Made by a program: the position numbers and the translations under genes
Notes under the pieces: model-generated
The model's input: only the letters and a program-made list of their open reading frames with translations
Databases searched by the model: none
Told to the model about the DNA's origin: nothing
NCBI GenBank assembly: GCA_035541995.1
Contig: DATKMG010000590.1
Coordinates: 1-5,448 of the forward strand
From: DATKMG01 sp035541995
Lineage (GTDB): Bacteria > Acidobacteriota > Terriglobia > Versatilivoradales > Versatilivoraceae
Direction: 5' to 3'
Length of the DNA: 5,448 bases
Part shown: in pieces, positions 1-5,447 of the stretch
How positions within the stretch are numbered: position 1 is the stretch's first letter
Layout: each line of letters opens with the position of its first letter

Positions 1-438
1 CTTCATCGAGCGGCCGGCCGAGGCGTTGCCCAGGCAGGTGACCTCCTGCATGCTCAGGTTCCGGCCGGAATACGCGTCCACCTGGCCTCTGACCGACTGC
101 ACGTCGATATCCTTGCCGGCATAGATCTTCAGGTTGGATGAAAACGGCACGAACACTTCTCCACTGGTGCCCAATTTTACTTCGATGACTTCGTCCAATC
201 CTTTTTCGTCTGGCTGGGAGCCGGGTTTATTCAGCTTAATGTCGAAGAGCACCGTTTCGCCAACCACGGCGCGCGCGCGCGCAAACTGGTTGGCGCTGTG
301 GCGTTCAATCTGGAGCCCCCACTTGCCCTTAGTTTCAGCTACCAGCATGTCGCTGTCGTGGCCTTTAATAACCACGCTGGTGCCCACTTTGATAATGATA
401 GTCTGGTTGCTGTCTGCTCGCATGGATCGTTGGGTCAT
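1..438 (-). CDS. Beta-solenoid (DUF4097/bactofilin-like) protein, 3' end outside the window
   Basis: The frame is open from an ATG at 438 to the left edge (146 codons, no stop), so the C-terminus is missing. An AAAGGA ribosome binding site at 446-451 sits 7 nt before the ATG and supports this start. The N-terminal half alternates hydrophobic and polar residues (TIIIKVGTSVVIKG, residues 13-26) as in beta-strands. From about residue 95 there are short strand-turn units, NLKIYAGKDIDVQSVRG then QVDAYSGRNLSMQEVTC then LGNASAGRSMK, each with a (Y/S)(A/S)G(K/R) turn. This periodicity is typical of DUF4097-type adhesin-like or bactofilin-like right-handed beta-helices. No signal peptide or membrane segment is visible, so a cytoplasmic or assembled scaffold role is possible; function is unknown. 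It lies 96 nt downstream of the LuxR-type regulator on the same strand and may share its transcript, though TACAAT at 477-482 could be a -10 of its own. A (GC)7 tract at 269-282 encodes the ARARA stretch. Confidence 0.8.
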   Translation of the reverse strand, partial: MTQRSMRADSNQTIIIKVGTSVVIKGHDSDMLVAETKGKWGLQIERHSANQFARARAVVGETVLFDIKLNKPGSQPDEKGLDEVIEVKLGTSGEVFVPFSSNLKIYAGKDIDVQSVRGQVDAYSGRNLSMQEVTCLGNASAGRSMK

Positions 439-504
439 TTCGAATTCCTTTCTCTTACCCGTTATTTGATGACCACATTGTAGGTTCTGGTGAGCTTTTG
501 GGCT

Positions 505-535
505 TCACCCATTTCGGGTGATTGTGCGGGTGATT
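505..535 (-). other. Stem-loop plus tandem 8-bp repeat after the regulator stop codon
   Basis: TCACCC (505-510) and GGGTGA (516-521) form a perfect 6-bp stem with a 5-nt loop. The right arm is part of GGGTGATT, which recurs at 528-535 and runs into the stop codon of the regulator, so two copies compete for the same complementary arm. No T-run follows on the minus strand, so this is not a standard intrinsic terminator. It could be an operator, an mRNA-processing structure, or chance. Confidence 0.35.
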
Positions 536-3234
536 CAGTCCAGCAGGTGCAGTGCCCGTGCCACATCCCGTGCTTCCGAGCGCGAATTAACATTCAACTT
601 GTGATAGATGCTCTTTACCTGCGTCTTGATGGTGTTGGTGGAGACTACCAGTTCCTGTGCGATCGCCGGATTGGAATATCCCGCCGCCAGGAGCCGCAGC
701 ACGCGCAGCTCCTGACCGCTCAATGCATCGCTCCACGCCGCCCCTTCACCTGCTATTTCTTGGGCTTGCATTTCCGCGGGGAAGGAGTGCAGCAGAGTTG
801 TGGCAAATAGGCGTACCGTCCGGTTGGCCAGCCGGGACAGACTTGCCTGTAGCAGATCTGCCATCCGACTCCCTTCATCCAGGTAGATGCGTTGAAAGCC
901 CCTTTCCTTTCCGATGGCTAGCGCCTGGGCCAGCGTCTTGGCGGCTTTTTCCGGGTTGGAATTCTGCGCTAACGCCTCCAGGTTGAGCGCCTCCACCTGG
1001 CTGCGTACCCTTCCGTTCTCTACCGCATCCCGTTTCCACGTTTCCAACAAGGCCAGCGCCTCTTCCTTCCGTCCTTCCGCGATCCGCAAGCGCGCCAGGG
1101 TAAAGTCTTCCGCTTCCTTTTGCATGGATGAACTTTCCTGTTCCTCCATCGGCAGGGCGTTCATCCCCCCTTCGAGCGTTGGGATTTCACCTGTTCGTAT
1201 GGTCAGCCTCCGCAGTTCGTTTTGTACTTTGCCCAGGCCTGCTGGGATCTGTAAGCGCCCTAGATGTGCCATTAGCAGGTCGTGCGCCTCCCTCCACTCA
1301 TTTTCCGCCGCATGGATGCGGGCCATTTGGATACTGGCCTGCGCTTGCAGCATTTCGTTGCCGCGTTGTTCGCCCAACTCCAAAGCGTGTTCGGCATATT
1401 GCTTTGCCTTATCGAGTTCATTCCGCTCGTAAGTGCACCCTGCCAGGAGCAGGGCAGCCTCTCCCTGGTCGTCCAGCATCGACTCGTCCCCCACCGCCTC
1501 ACTCTGGATCTGCCGGCCTAATAATTCGACTTGTTCCAGCTCTCCTTGCTCGTAGAAGACCTTGCTCAATAATTGCGTCGCTGCAAGCACAGCATAAAGG
1601 TTTTGGGCCGCCCCCGATAGCGCCCGCGCTTCCAGAATGCTCTCCTGTGCTTCCAGCACCCGCCCTTCCTCCAGGGCCGCCTGGCCGACAATCAGCAGGC
1701 TGTTGCCCCGCCACAGCGCCTCCGACTCTGCTAGATTGTCCAACGATTGGCGTGCATACTCGCAAGCCTTCTGGAGATCGCCTTGCCACCAGGCAATTGT
1801 CCCACGCAGAGAGAGCACCTGTCCGAGTCGGGAGCGGTTATCCTGGGAATGCCAGATCGATTCGGCTGCCCCCAGGTAGGGCTCCAGCTTTGCCGCCGTC
1901 GCTGCCGCGAACCGGTCGCCTGCATACAGGATCACCTGCGCTAACGTGAAGCAGATCGTCGGGTGCAGCAGAAGCTCTGCCTGTGGGATCGACTCGATCC
2001 ACCGCCTCAGTGTCTGCAGCTCGCTCATGTCGTGGATTTCGATGTATTTTTCGATCAGCCGGATTGCCCTCGCGTACTCTTTTGCGCTCAATGCGCTTTC
2101 AATGGCATCGTCGTACAGCCCGTGATATTCATACCACTCGCTGGCTCTTTCGAATAACGATCTGATAATCCCTTCATCCAGGCGCTGTTTGGCCAGAGCC
2201 TGGATCGACTCCGCGAACATGGGATTGTAGCGGTACCAGGTCTGCTCGCCGGCGTGTTCCAGCCGCACGAGGAACAGATTGGCTCGTTCGAGGTTTTCCA
2301 GCGTGCTTGCCCCCGTAATCGTCTCTGTAAGGGCGTCACAAAGGCTGGCCGTCAGACGGTTCAGGAAGCATGTTTGCAGCAGGAAATTCTGCACCGCCTC
2401 GTCCTGCCGGTTGAAGACTTCCTTGATCAGGTAGTCCGACACATACCGGTGCCTGCCCGAGAAGGTCTGGATGATTTTCTCGGCTTCTTCAGGGTTCTTA
2501 TTTTGCAGCGAAAGGCTGGCCAGGCGCAGGCCTGCCGCCCAGCCTTCGGTGCGTTCCTGTAGCAGTACCGCCATGCCGGGCGCCAGTTCGCCGGCGAGCG
2601 TTTCGCGCAGAAATACCTGCGTTTCCACCAAGCTGAATTGTAAATCCGCCCTCGTTATCTCCGCCAGCTCGCCCCGTGCCCTTAAAAGACCCAGGTCCAG
2701 GGCAGGCTCGCTGCGGCTGATCAGCACCATGTGGTATGCCTCCGGCAGTTGCTGGATTAGGAAAGCCATGCCTTCGTTGATTTCGGGTGCCGTGATGCTT
2801 TGGTATTCGTCCAGTAACAGCACGCGCCGCTCCTCCCCGCCCATCATGTCGTTGATCAACGCCTCCAGCAGTGTTTGGGTGGGCGCCGGCTGGGGTGCTG
2901 CCAGCGCCGACAACGTGGCCCTCCCCAGTGCCGGATCGAACGTGCGCAGGGCTGAGACCATATACGTCCAAAAGCGCGTTGGGTCGTTGTCGTTCCCATC
3001 CAATGTCACCCATGCCGGTGCAAAGCTGCCGTTGGCAGCCCACATGCTGGCAAGAGTAGTTTTGCCAAATCCAGTCGGTGAAGTGATGAGAGTGAGTTTC
3101 TTAGTTAAACCGGCGTCTAGCCGCGCGAGCAAGTTGTCGCGTAGTATGACCGCCGAATGCGGACGCGGCGGCATAAGCTTGGTATGAAGCAATTTATCTG
3201 CTTTTCGCGAAGATGTGCCGTATGGATCGCTCAT
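535..3234 (-). CDS. MalT-type LuxR family transcriptional activator (STAND ATPase, TPR sensor, LuxR HTH)
   Basis: This encodes a cytoplasmic one-component regulator of 899 aa from the ATG at 3234, close to the length of E. coli MalT (901 aa). The N-terminal STAND/AAA-type ATPase has a Walker A loop SPTGFGKTTL (residues 52-61, K58 and T59) and a Walker B strand VLLLDEYQSI (138-147, D142 E143). It also has a sensor-like SRSEPALDLGLLRARGELAEI stretch starting at 173, and TEGWAAGLRLASLSL (229-243). Residues about 360-830 are helical with TPR-like repeats and probably sense a ligand or partner protein. The C-terminus (about 838-899) is a LuxR HTH: LSGQELRVLRLLAAGYSNPAIA, then the recognition region STNTIKTQVKSIYHKLNVNSR. 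By family knowledge, ATP and an inducer drive oligomerisation and promoter activation; the inducer cannot be read here. An in-frame TTG at 3246 would add four residues. I prefer the ATG because TTG overlaps the last base of a TATAAT; neither has a strong Shine-Dalgarno. The coding region is GC-rich, and large open frames on the opposite strand are shadows. The family is clear; the regulon is not. Confidence 0.95.
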   Translation of the reverse strand: MSDPYGTSSRKADKLLHTKLMPPRPHSAVILRDNLLARLDAGLTKKLTLITSPTGFGKTTLASMWAANGSFAPAWVTLDGNDNDPTRFWTYMVSALRTFDPALGRATLSALAAPQPAPTQTLLEALINDMMGGEERRVLLLDEYQSITAPEINEGMAFLIQQLPEAYHMVLISRSEPALDLGLLRARGELAEITRADLQFSLVETQVFLRETLAGELAPGMAVLLQERTEGWAAGLRLASLSLQNKNPEEAEKIIQTFSGRHRYVSDYLIKEVFNRQDEAVQNFLLQTCFLNRLTASLCDALTETITGASTLENLERANLFLVRLEHAGEQTWYRYNPMFAESIQALAKQRLDEGIIRSLFERASEWYEYHGLYDDAIESALSAKEYARAIRLIEKYIEIHDMSELQTLRRWIESIPQAELLLHPTICFTLAQVILYAGDRFAAATAAKLEPYLGAAESIWHSQDNRSRLGQVLSLRGTIAWWQGDLQKACEYARQSLDNLAESEALWRGNSLLIVGQAALEEGRVLEAQESILEARALSGAAQNLYAVLAATQLLSKVFYEQGELEQVELLGRQIQSEAVGDESMLDDQGEAALLLAGCTYERNELDKAKQYAEHALELGEQRGNEMLQAQASIQMARIHAAENEWREAHDLLMAHLGRLQIPAGLGKVQNELRRLTIRTGEIPTLEGGMNALPMEEQESSSMQKEAEDFTLARLRIAEGRKEEALALLETWKRDAVENGRVRSQVEALNLEALAQNSNPEKAAKTLAQALAIGKERGFQRIYLDEGSRMADLLQASLSRLANRTVRLFATTLLHSFPAEMQAQEIAGEGAAWSDALSGQELRVLRLLAAGYSNPAIAQELVVSTNTIKTQVKSIYHKLNVNSRSEARDVARALHLLD

Positions 3235-3245
3235 GGATGTGCTCA

Positions 3246-3270
3246 ATTATATTTCAGCTTTATTTCAGCT
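3246..3270 (-). promoter_or_regulatory. Putative regulator promoter: TATAAT with tandem AGCTGAAATA repeats
   Basis: Read on the minus strand, AGCTGAAATA occurs twice without mismatch (3270-3261 and 3259-3250), one base apart, giving an 11-bp period or about one helical turn. The second copy overlaps a perfect TATAAT (3251-3246). A start about 6-8 nt downstream (3240-3238) would leave the ATG at 3234 almost leaderless. No good -35 box is found at 16-18 bp spacing. The repeats occupy that zone, which would suit an activator or autoregulatory site. This is inferred from sequence only. Confidence 0.45.
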
Positions 3271-3295
3271 AGATTCCATGGATTCAGGCTTGACG

Positions 3296-3367
3296 CACGC
3301 CGCGCTGCGCCTCCGGAGCGTTAGTCCCTGAGAAGGGAAGCGAGGGGGGCAGCCGCTACCTGCCTTC
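3296..3367. other. GC-rich intergenic block with consecutive short hairpins
   Basis: This stretch lies between the regulator and the DUF998 gene. It holds an 8-bp palindrome CTCCGGAG (3311-3318). Next is TCCCT-GAGA-AGGGA (3325-3338), a 5-bp stem closed by a GNRA-type tetraloop. Then comes GGCAG-N7-CTGCC (3348-3364). No reading frame here looks like a gene: the 69-residue minus frame at 3265-3474 overlaps the DUF998 gene, lacks a ribosome binding site and is rich in Cys and Arg. It could be a remnant repeat element or an untranslated structured RNA region; I recognise no known family. Confidence 0.3.
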
Positions 3368-3408
3368 GCCTGGTTCTTACAGAGGAGGGGATGTGGGCAG
3401 CCTTGAAT

Positions 3409-3431
3409 GGTTTGATTTCTCGAATCGAACC
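3409..3431 (-). terminator. Stem-loop directly after the DUF998 stop codon
   Basis: GGTTTGATT (3409-3417) and AATCGAACC (3423-3431) make a 9-bp stem with one G-U type pair and a 5-nt loop, starting at the base next to the TAA at 3434-3432. The position suits a transcript end or a 3'-protecting structure. The stem is GC-poor and ATTCAAGG rather than a T-run follows, so intrinsic termination is doubtful. The GGTTCGATT motif resembles a tRNA T-arm, but no tRNA surrounds it. Confidence 0.3.
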
Positions 3432-4061
3432 TTATAAAAATCGCAGCGCATTCCCTGCAATCAGGATTAACCAAATAACGTAAGTCGCTGCCATAAATCT
3501 ATTCGGCCAGCCCTGGTAAACTTTCGGTCCAACTCTCTCAACTGAAGGATCAATGATTCTGGAGATGATTATGGATGCAAAATAGGCAATCAATCCTATC
3601 CAAACCAGCACCGTTCCAAATATCAACTGACCCTGGCTTGGTAACCATATATCATTTTGGAGCAAACTATGAACAGCTAAGCTGGCTACGATTGGGAAAG
3701 TAAGAATGACGATCATTCCAAATAGCGTGTGAAGCGTATTGGTCGGGTTGGGAGCAGTTTCAGTAATAGGGTTGGTCTTAAAAATCCCTGCCCCGAATTG
3801 AGCTATCACGATCAAAACGAGCCACCCACGACTTATTGTCCCGCTAATGGATCCCAATGAGGGCCAAATAGTGATTAATAGAGCCAGTGTGCTTGCGCCC
3901 CAACAAAAGAAAGCTATTCTCATCATCCAACCAAAGCGCCCGATTTCATATTCGCTGATCATTCGCCAGGTCGGATCGAATTCCCGTTTGAGGAAATGGA
4001 GCAGGATAAGAATGGCAAAAAAAATAGCGGCAAATACAATCGTTGCATACTCGAATACCAT
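3432..4061 (-). CDS. DUF998 family integral membrane protein
   Basis: This 209-aa, very hydrophobic protein has six predicted membrane helices at about residues 5-24, 44-66, 79-95, 110-133, 145-168 and 188-207. The pattern fits the DUF998 family: after helix 1 comes LHFLKREFDPTWRMISEYEIGRFGWMM (21-47), with the characteristic SEYxxGxxGW element. The third helix ends in GIFKTNPIT (91-99), and TNTLHTLFG (107-115) gives the conserved histidine entering helix 4. The function of DUF998 proteins is not established. The ATG at 4061 is preceded by AGGAAGGA (4071-4078) at 9 nt, a good ribosome binding site. The stop is followed at once by a stem-loop. The gene is AT-richer than the regulator downstream and separated by 197 nt from it and by 539 nt from the SRPBCC gene upstream, so it is probably transcribed alone. 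Family placement is from pattern recognition and is fairly secure. Confidence 0.88.
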   Translation of the reverse strand: MVFEYATIVFAAIFFAILILLHFLKREFDPTWRMISEYEIGRFGWMMRIAFFCWGASTLALLITIWPSLGSISGTISRGWLVLIVIAQFGAGIFKTNPITETAPNPTNTLHTLFGMIVILTFPIVASLAVHSLLQNDIWLPSQGQLIFGTVLVWIGLIAYFASIIISRIIDPSVERVGPKVYQGWPNRFMAATYVIWLILIAGNALRFL

Positions 4062-4121
4062 TTCAATTCATCCTTCCTAAGCCTGCCCAGCAGTTTGCGT
4101 AAGTTCTGTCACAATTAGAAT

Positions 4122-4138
4122 ATTTGGCTTAGCCAGAT
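4122..4138. promoter_or_regulatory. 17-bp dyad upstream of the DUF998 gene
   Basis: ATTTGGCT-T-AGCCAGAT has 8-bp arms with a single mismatch around one central base, with perfect TGGCT/AGCCA cores. It lies 60-77 nt before the ATG of the DUF998 gene, a position where a dimeric repressor or activator could bind. No recognised regulator consensus is matched. Confidence 0.3.
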
Positions 4139-4439
4139 AACGGATTGGCACAGCGGCAGCAGCGGGACCGCGAGACTCTTTCACAATTATATCCCGGTAA
4201 TAATCGACAAAGAGATGCCACTGCACCTTGAAAACCGAATAGCACTTCCTGAGAAGGCTCGAGGAAGGTGAGATATCGGTCTTCTTGGAATAAGATGGCG
4301 GTGGGAAACCGCATGATCAATTCTAGTTGCCATAAGACCGAGTATGTCATTTAGAAAGTGGAAGCTTAACAGATGAGCTCAGCGAAATAATCAAGTTTTG
4401 AAAGAATTATTGTAACTGCTCAGCCTGCGCGCTTTTCTT

Positions 4440-4602
4440 AAAGTCGTGACTCCTTGTTTCGTGTCGTTGCGAGACCGGTGTTCTTGGCCAGTCGACGTGT
4501 GCCACGCAGTGGTAAACAATCTCCTCGCTATATGTGGGGGTTGTTTCAGTGCAGAACGCTTCGCAATGCCGTTTTCCATGGACTTTGAGAAAGTCGTGGC
4601 TC
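4440..4602. repeat. 13-bp direct repeats bracketing the palindromic element
   Basis: AAAGTCGTGACTC (4440-4452) and AAAGTCGTGGCTC (4590-4602) agree at 12 of 13 positions and lie either side of the palindromic repeat. The right copy runs into the stop codon of the SRPBCC gene. A perfect 10-mer, GCTCAGCCTG, also occurs at 4418-4427 and 4599-4608. They may be terminal parts of the element, a long target duplication, or traces of a small local duplication of the gene end. Confidence 0.45.
4463..4570. repeat. Degenerate REP/MITE-like palindromic repeat
   Basis: The outer arms GTCGTTGCGA (4463-4472) and TCGCAATGCC (4561-4570) are inverted at 8 of 10 positions. An inner stem pairs AAACAATCTCC (4514-4524) with GGGGGTTGTTT (4536-4546) over 11 bp, two of them G-U, with an 11-nt loop. 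The order 'CGTTGCGAG ... AACAATCTCC ... hairpin ... TCGCAATG' resembles the dispersed 'CATTGCGAG ... AAGCAATCTCC' repeats known from several bacterial genomes, including Chloroflexota. This is recognised by eye, not by search. No transposase is nearby, so it would be a non-autonomous or decayed copy. Confidence 0.55.
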
Positions 4603-5086
4603 AGCCTGAGAGATGCCCAGTATTAGATTCGATACTTTTTTTCATAGCATTTAAGGTATCCTGTGTTTCTTGTGCAATTCTTCTTTTCACGATGAAATTT
4701 AGCAACCACACTATTAATTTTGAACTTGAATAGAAATGTGACATTTCTACTTTGGTGGCGTTATCCCCTATCTTTGAAAGATTTGACTCTACTACATAGT
4801 CAGGCAATAATTTCGTGAGCCCCATTGTGTCTTGTGGAAAAACGGTAACGAGTTTTTGCATCGGAACAATTTCAATATCTTTTTCAATACAGGTATTCTT
4901 CCCATCTTTTAAATGGCATTGATAAGATACGCCAGTTTCTCGAAACTGCTTGCCCGAAATTAAGTCAACTTTATTTACACGCGGATGATACTCTGCAATT
5001 TTTAACAAGTCCATATTAAATTCCCACACTTTTTCCAAATTGGCATTAATAATCACTTCCTGCTTCGATTGAAATTTTGGTTTCAT
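4601..5086 (-). CDS. SRPBCC / polyketide-cyclase-like protein
   Basis: This is a 161-aa protein starting MKPKFQSKQEVIINANLEKVWEF. It fits the START/Bet v1-like SRPBCC fold. A first strand (about 8-15) is followed by the helix NLEKVWEFNMDLLKIAEYHP (16-35) and the strand RVNKVDLISG. Then come the sheet strands (GVSYQCHLKDGK; TCIEKDIEIVPMQKLVTVFP; DYVVESNLSKIGDNATKVEMSHFYS) and a long C-terminal helix from about 122 (KLIVWLLNFIVKRRIAQETQDTLNAMKKSIE). Such proteins bind a hydrophobic ligand in a cavity; some act as cyclases or lipid/cofactor carriers, and the substrate here is unknown. The length matches a complete single domain. The frame stays open upstream to an ATG at 5293, but that extension translates a palindrome and overlaps another gene. 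The ATG at 5086 has a strong ribosome binding site and matches the domain edge. It is AT-rich, without a signal peptide, and may be co-transcribed with the truncated gene 85 nt upstream. Confidence 0.85.
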   Translation of the reverse strand: MKPKFQSKQEVIINANLEKVWEFNMDLLKIAEYHPRVNKVDLISGKQFRETGVSYQCHLKDGKNTCIEKDIEIVPMQKLVTVFPQDTMGLTKLLPDYVVESNLSKIGDNATKVEMSHFYSSSKLIVWLLNFIVKRRIAQETQDTLNAMKKSIESNTGHLSG

Positions 5087-5090
5087 AGTG

Positions 5091-5099
5091 TCTCCTTCT
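5091..5099 (-). promoter_or_regulatory. Ribosome binding site fixing the SRPBCC start
   Basis: Minus-strand AGAAGGAGA contains AAGGAG 5 nt before the ATG at 5086. It is among the strongest Shine-Dalgarno matches in the window and decides against the longer start at 5293. Confidence 0.8.
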
Positions 5100-5117
5100 A
5101 AAGAATTATTACACATT

Positions 5118-5165
5118 TCCGGCAATTCGCGCCGGCTCCCGAGCGGCGGAGCGCTGCCTGCCGGA
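5118..5165. repeat. GC-rich imperfect palindrome in the SRPBCC leader
   Basis: TCCGGCA (5118-5124) and TGCCGGA (5159-5165) are perfect 7-bp inverted arms. Inside them GCTCC (5135-5139) pairs with GGAGC (5148-5152) around an 8-nt loop. This 48-bp, strongly GC-rich unit sits in AT-rich sequence between the stop of the truncated gene and the ribosome binding site of the SRPBCC gene. No T-run follows on the minus strand. It looks like a REP-type element or an RNA structure in the intercistronic leader. Confidence 0.55.
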
Positions 5166-5171
5166 CTAATA

Positions 5172-5447
5172 TTAGGAGGAAGATATTCCCCAGTCAATGT
5201 CAACAATTTGAGAGAGACGATGTCCTTGTATTTCCTCTGTGATAGAGCGATTATGATAATTAAGTTGAGCTTGCCCCCAATCTTCCTCTCCAAATCGAAT
5301 GCCTGTTAACTGTTCTGGTGGTCCCTCAGGTAGGAGAAATAACAGAAACTTGAAGCCCCGAAAAGAAAATTTTCCACCGGCAATATAAGATTTATCCTTG
5401 ATTAGTGGTGAAAAACTTATAACGTCTGATGAGTCTATTCTCTGACC
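5172..5447 (-). CDS. Unrecognised protein, C-terminal part only
   Basis: An open frame runs from the right edge (first full codon at 5447) to a TAA at 5174-5172, giving 91 residues. It contains no ATG, so the start lies outside the window and this is a 3' fragment. The sequence includes SYIAGGKFSFRGFKFLLFLL (20-39), PEGPPEQLTGIRFGEEDWG (40-58) and RSITEEIQGHRLSQIVDIDW (67-86). The balanced composition, with charged helices and hydrophobic strands, looks like real protein, and 91 stop-free codons are unlikely by chance in DNA this AT-rich. I do not recognise the family. The hydrophobic stretch at 32-39 is too short for a clear membrane span. The gene ends 85 nt before the SRPBCC gene on the same strand, so the two may form an operon. 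An out-of-frame ATG at 5293 overlaps it and is not thought to be used. Confidence 0.55.
   Translation of the reverse strand, partial: GQRIDSSDVISFSPLIKDKSYIAGGKFSFRGFKFLLFLLPEGPPEQLTGIRFGEEDWGQAQLNYHNRSITEEIQGHRLSQIVDIDWGISSS

Larger units (their letters stand above)
4062..4600. other. Long intergenic region without a convincing gene
   Basis: This 539-nt gap holds a 17-bp dyad near the DUF998 gene (4122-4138), an isolated TATAAT on the minus strand (4191-4186, no matching -35) and a degenerate palindromic repeat (4463-4570). The best minus reading frames are 4129-4350 (73 aa) and 4391-4579 (62 aa). The first has no ribosome binding site. Its middle (RFPTAILFQEDRYLTFLEPSQEVLFGFQGAV) looks protein-like, but its end is Arg/Cys-rich, so it could at most be a decayed gene fragment. 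The second is the translation of the repeat. Confidence 0.5.

Noticed and set aside
134..469. Plus-strand open frame of 111 codons near the left edge
   Set aside because: It is antisense to the beta-solenoid gene, which has a ribosome binding site and a coherent repeat pattern.
1128..1949. Long plus-strand open frame of 273 codons opposite the regulator gene
   Set aside because: It is very rich in Pro, Ala and Arg with no recognisable domain, and lies antisense to a clearly coding ATPase/TPR gene, so it is a GC-driven shadow.
2471..3187. Plus-strand open frame of 238 codons opposite the ATPase domain
   Set aside because: It is Ser/Arg-rich with no motif, fully antisense to the Walker A/B region, and has no ribosome binding site.
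3409..3431. Possible tRNA T-arm (GGTTCGATT)
   Set aside because: No acceptor, D or anticodon arms can be placed around it, and it is explained by a simple hairpin after a stop codon.
4391..4579. Minus-strand 62-codon frame, and the plus frame 4446-4733 over the same region
   Set aside because: Both are translations of the palindromic repeat; the plus frame also runs antisense into the SRPBCC gene. No ribosome site or domain is seen.
5087..5293. N-terminal extension of the SRPBCC protein from an ATG at 5293
   Set aside because: It translates the GC-rich palindrome, overlaps the truncated upstream gene in another frame, and lacks the strong ribosome site present at 5086.
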